DNA of 7,030 nucleotides. Source: Rhodocyclaceae bacterium. GTDB lineage: Bacteria; Pseudomonadota; Gammaproteobacteria; Burkholderiales; Rhodocyclaceae. Shown here piece after piece: positions 4,805 through 7,030 of this stretch. The position numbers and the translations under genes were made by a program. The notes below the pieces were generated by a model that was given only the letters and a program-made list of their open reading frames with translations, made no database searches and was not told the origin of the DNA. The stretch's first letter is position 1; every line of letters begins with the position of its first letter. The stretch covers positions 1-7,030 of the forward strand of contig JADLGU010000240.1 in NCBI GenBank assembly GCA_020849155.1, written 5' to 3'.

Positions 4805-5911
4805 TCAGGCAAAGGTGTCGACCAGGCCATTGCCGCGCCGCGCCCACTGGGACGCAGCGGCGGGCGCTTCGCCGCGGCGGGTCTCGCCGCGCGCCTCGAC
4901 TGTTTCCTGCTCGCGGCCGTTCCGCGGCGATTCGGCATTGACGCTGGCCTGACCGAGGGTGATGCCGGCATCGGCCAGGATTTCCCGCAGGCGCGGCAGA
5001 GCCTGTTCCAGGGCCTCGCGGGCTGCCGGGCTGGCGGCGACGAAGCTGGCATTGGTCTGTTCGCCGTTCATCGTCAGGGTGACATCCACCTTGCCCATCT
5101 GGGGCGGGGTCAGGGTCAGTTCGGCGCGGCTCTCCGAGCGGTTCACCATCCAGACGACCTTCTGCCCGACCTCGGCATCCCAGCCGCGGGCGCCGACTGG
5201 AGTGTCGATGCGCGAGGCGGCCGGCGCCTCGGCTGTCCGGCTGGAATGGACCAGCGGCGCCGCCGCATGTTCGACGGCCGCAGCGGGCAGGGTTGTGTCG
5301 GCCGCCGCGACAAGGCGCGGTTCCGGGGCGGCACGGCTGTCGGTCGGGGCGGCCGGCGTCGAGAATTCGATGGCGGGGCGTCCCGATGGTTGCGGGTTCG
5401 GCAGGGAAGGCTGGTCGCCCGCTGCGGCCAAGGGTAGCTTGGCCGTCTGGACCGGCTGACCGGCAGCTGGCAGATCGGGATCGTTGGCAGGTTGCGCCGC
5501 GGCAGCAATTGGCAAGTCGGCCGGCTGGCTGGCGACCGGCAGGGTGGCTGCGGGATTCAGGGCCGGCGCCTCGGCCGGCTGTTCCAAGGCGCTGGCCAGG
5601 GGCGCCGCCGGCGCAGGCAGGATCGCGGCGATGGCGGGCAGCAGGCTGGACAAATCCGGCACCGTCGGCAGCGCGTCCGCCGGCGCCGGGTCCGTTCCGG
5701 CGGAGGTGGATGGCAGGAGGGCGGCAAGATTTTCTGCGGCAGCGACATCTTTTGCCGGTGTGTCGATCTGCGCCTTGAGCACTGCGGCGAAGTCCAGCCC
5801 CCCGTCGGCGGCCCCGGCGGCCTCGGCGGCATCGCCAGCGGCCGGGGCGCTCGAAGCGGAAGCGGGGGCGAGGTTGGGCATGGCGGGCGGGGCGACCGAC
5901 ATCTGGGTCAT
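4805..5911 (-). CDS. fliK: Flagellar hook-length control protein FliK
   Basis: FliK is exported during hook assembly, acts as a molecular ruler and makes FlhB switch from rod/hook to filament substrates. The 368-residue product has the expected two parts. The N-terminal two thirds (about 1-237) is rich in Ala and Pro with little order, as is usual for the ruler. The C-terminal Flg_hook domain (about 238-326) contains the core LTLTPPQMGKVDVTL (265-279), MNGEQTNASFVAASPAAREA (281-300) and LPRLREILADAGI (305-317). A charged tail and a final helix follow. The start at 5909-5911 has AGGAG 6 nt upstream (complement of 5918-5922). A sigma-54 promoter match lies about 40 bp upstream of the start codon, so fliK is probably the first gene of a transcription unit running to fliR. 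Confidence 0.94.
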   Translation of the reverse strand: MTQMSVAPPAMPNLAPASASSAPAAGDAAEAAGAADGGLDFAAVLKAQIDTPAKDVAAAENLAALLPSTSAGTDPAPADALPTVPDLSSLLPAIAAILPAPAAPLASALEQPAEAPALNPAATLPVASQPADLPIAAAAQPANDPDLPAAGQPVQTAKLPLAAAGDQPSLPNPQPSGRPAIEFSTPAAPTDSRAAPEPRLVAAADTTLPAAAVEHAAAPLVHSSRTAEAPAASRIDTPVGARGWDAEVGQKVVWMVNRSESRAELTLTPPQMGKVDVTLTMNGEQTNASFVAASPAAREALEQALPRLREILADAGITLGQASVNAESPRNGREQETVEARGETRRGEAPAAASQWARRGNGLVDTFA

Positions 5912-5950
5912 GGCTGGCTCCTGGCGAATACGGGGTTCATGCCCTGAATC

Positions 5951-5967
5951 AGCAAGCGCCGTGCCAG
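5951..5967 (-). promoter_or_regulatory. Sigma-54 (RpoN) promoter upstream of fliK
   Basis: The minus strand reads CTGGCACGGCGCTTGCT from 5967 to 5951. This agrees with the full sigma-54 consensus YTGGCACGrNNNTTGCW, including the -24 GG and -12 GC at correct spacing. Transcription would start near 5940, giving a leader of about 28 nt that contains the fliK Shine-Dalgarno sequence. It lies in the 106-bp gap between fliJ and fliK. Sigma-54 promoters need an enhancer-binding activator (FlrC/FleR type in polar flagellar systems); I could not identify its upstream site. Confidence 0.85.
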
Positions 5968-5992
5968 AAGAATCGAATGGGGGTGCGGCAGA

Positions 5993-6009
5993 GCGGCCGG
6001 CCGGGCCGC
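5993..6009 (-). terminator. GC-rich hairpin 3' of fliJ
   Basis: GCGGCC (5993-5998) and GGCCGC (6004-6009) form a 6-bp stem with a 5-nt loop, 8 bp after the fliJ stop and upstream of the sigma-54 promoter. No U-tract follows on the transcript. It could weaken readthrough from fliI-fliJ into fliK, but GC-rich DNA yields such stems easily. Confidence 0.25.
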
Positions 6010-6017
6010 GGCGGAGA

Positions 6018-6455
6018 TCAGTCCTTGGCCAGGGGGCCGCGGGCGGCGTGCTCGTCCTGGGCGCGCTGCTCCTGTCGGGCCTCGCTGCGCCCCTCGTTGG
6101 CCTTGTGGCGCTGCGACAGGGTGTCGAAGGCCTTGACCCGGTTGCGTTTGTCCAGCCATTCCCGTTGCCCGTTCTCCGTGCGTTGCCGCGAGCTCTCGAC
6201 CAGCAGGCGCTGCTGGGCGATGGCCTCGTCGAGCCGGCCCAGGAAGGACTGATAGTTGGCCCACTCGTCGCGGCCTAGTCCGTTCTGCGCCGCCTGGCGG
6301 AAACGCGCCTCGTATTCCCCGCGGTACTGCTCGAGCAGTTCCAGGGTCTTGCCCACTTCCTGCTCGCTGGCCAGCAACTGGCCGAGCTGGCGCGCCGCAT
6401 CGTCCATGCGGAGGTGCGACAGATCCAGCAGCGACTGCAGGGGAAAAGCCTTCAT
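6018..6455 (-). CDS. fliJ: Flagellar export protein FliJ
   Basis: FliJ is the small coiled-coil stalk protein of the export apparatus. It sits in the FliI hexamer, resembles the gamma subunit of F-type ATPase, and links the ATPase to FlhA. The 145-residue product is nearly all helical and highly charged, with heptad-like stretches at about 15-55 (DDAARQLGQLLASEQEVGKT and on) and 75-120 (VESSRQRTENGQREWLDKRN and on). The N-terminus MKAFPLQSLLDL is of FliJ type and the length is usual. The start at 6453-6455 has GGAG 7 nt upstream. It follows fliI after a 78-bp AT-richer gap. FliJ is weakly conserved, so synteny carries part of the call. Confidence 0.93.
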   Translation of the reverse strand: MKAFPLQSLLDLSHLRMDDAARQLGQLLASEQEVGKTLELLEQYRGEYEARFRQAAQNGLGRDEWANYQSFLGRLDEAIAQQRLLVESSRQRTENGQREWLDKRNRVKAFDTLSQRHKANEGRSEARQEQRAQDEHAARGPLAKD

Positions 6456-6475
6456 CCGGCTGCTCCAGACAACTA

Positions 6476-6502
6476 TTACGGGGGAAAAACGCTTTTACTT
6501 TA
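6476..6502 (-). promoter_or_regulatory. Weak sigma-28-like promoter candidate upstream of fliJ
   Basis: On the minus strand TAAAGTAA (6502-6495) and CCCCGTAA (6483-6476), separated by 11 bp, match the sigma-28 elements TAAAGTTT and GCCGATAA at six and five of eight positions. It lies in the 78-bp gap between fliI and fliJ, whose base composition is much richer in A/T than the flanking genes. The -10 half is poor, and fliJ is not a usual sigma-28 target. Confidence 0.15.
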
Positions 6503-6533
6503 GCAGGATTGAGAAAGATTACTGTGAATTCCG

Positions 6534-7030
6534 TTACGGTTCTAGGCCGAACAGACGGTGCACCTTGAGGACCGCATCCTGGTAGGTTTCCCGCTCGTGC
6601 ATGTCCTGCTGCAGGAAGGCCTCGAAGCCAGGCTGCATGGCGATGGCCTGGTCGATGGTCGGGTCGGAGCCGGCGACATAGGCGCCCACCGAAATCAGGT
6701 CGCGCGAGCGCTGGTAGCGCGAGTAGAGGTGCTTGAAGCGCCGCACCACGTCGAGATGCAGCGGCTTGACCAGGCTGGTCATGGCGCGCGAGATCGAAGC
6801 CTCGATGTCGATGGCCGGGTAGTGGCCCTGCTCGGCCAGCGGGCGCGACAGGACGATGTGGCCGTCGAGGATGGCGCGCGCCGCGTCGGCGATCGGGTCC
6901 TGCTGGTCGTCGCCCTCGGCCAGCACGGTGTAGAAGGCGGTGATCGAGCCGCCGCCCTCCGGCCCGTTGCCGGCCCGCTCGACCAGCTGCGGCAGGCGGG
7001 CGAACACCGAGGGCGGATAGCCGCGCGTCA
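6534..7030 (-). CDS. fliI: Flagellum-specific export ATPase FliI, C-terminal part (start outside window)
   Basis: FliI is the ATPase of the flagellar type III export apparatus and is related to the beta subunit of F-type ATPase. The window holds the last 164 codons. Visible family landmarks are TRGYPPSVFARLPQLVERAG at the edge of the window, GGGSITAFYTVLAEGDDQQD, then DPIADAARAILDGHIVLSR, GHYPAIDIEASISR, and the C-terminal helical domain that binds export substrate and chaperones. The Walker A and B motifs lie upstream, beyond the window. The reading frame is open to the right edge without interruption. The stop is at 6534-6536, 78 bp before fliJ, in the order usual for flagellar clusters. 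The Ser- and Gly-rich FliI signature separates it from the F1 beta subunit; a non-flagellar type III ATPase is unlikely given the neighbours. Confidence 0.97.
   Translation of the reverse strand, partial: TRGYPPSVFARLPQLVERAGNGPEGGGSITAFYTVLAEGDDQQDPIADAARAILDGHIVLSRPLAEQGHYPAIDIEASISRAMTSLVKPLHLDVVRRFKHLYSRYQRSRDLISVGAYVAGSDPTIDQAIAMQPGFEAFLQQDMHERETYQDAVLKVHRLFGLEP

Noticed and set aside
3747..4952. Plus-strand open frame (401 codons) opposite fliM, fliL and the end of fliK
   Set aside because: It crosses three genes and two intergenic gaps on the other strand, with low-complexity Ala/Ser translation and no recognisable fold.
4001..5437. Long plus-strand open frame (478 codons) opposite fliK and fliL
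   Set aside because: It is antisense to two recognisable flagellar genes and has a Gly/Arg/Ala-skewed composition typical of reading GC-rich DNA in the wrong frame. No domain or ribosome binding site supports it.
1..7030. Search for a CRISPR array, insertion sequence, tRNA or rRNA gene, or novel defence system
   Set aside because: No repeat-spacer pattern, transposase, terminal repeat pair or RNA gene was seen. Apart from short gaps, the window is filled by standard flagellar genes.

Overview
The window is a near-complete run of the flagellar gene cluster fliI-fliJ-fliK-fliL-fliM-fliN-fliO-fliP-fliQ-fliR. All these genes lie on the minus strand, so transcription runs from position 7030 towards 166. 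DNA of high GC content with strongly G/C-biased third codon positions, the gene order, and the style of FliM and FliN suggest a motile betaproteobacterium, possibly of the Rhodocyclales. That placement is inference from protein style; no rRNA or marker gene is present. At the far left, the last 63 codons of an unrecognised plus-strand gene converge on fliR and overlap its 3' end by 29 bp.

Layout from the 5' end of the operon: fliI (C-terminal 164 codons; its start lies outside), a 78-bp AT-richer gap, fliJ, a 106-bp gap holding a full match to a sigma-54 promoter, fliK, an 84-bp gap with a sigma-70-like promoter candidate, then fliL, fliM and fliN, packed with gaps of 2 and 9 bp. A 78-bp gap with two perfect hairpins follows, then fliO and fliP (11-bp overlap), a 118-bp gap with three consecutive perfect hairpins, and fliQ and fliR (3-bp gap).

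The products form one machine. FliI and FliJ are the ATPase and stalk of the flagellar type III export apparatus. FliK measures hook length and switches export specificity. FliL is a membrane protein at the stator/basal-body interface. FliM and FliN build the C-ring switch. FliO, FliP, FliQ and FliR build the export gate in the inner membrane. The sigma-54 site upstream of fliK suggests that fliK onward is transcribed in the RpoN-dependent middle tier of a flagellar hierarchy.

No new defence system, mobile element, CRISPR array or RNA gene is visible; every gene but the left-hand fragment is a standard flagellar gene. The less ordinary signals lie between the genes. Perfect inverted repeats abut or contain the translation starts of fliO, fliQ and fliR, and one of them places the fliQ Shine-Dalgarno sequence in a 9-bp stem. 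The fliP-fliQ gap also carries palindromes that look like a dispersed intergenic repeat. Within the genes, FliL carries an unusually long low-complexity insert ahead of its last strand.
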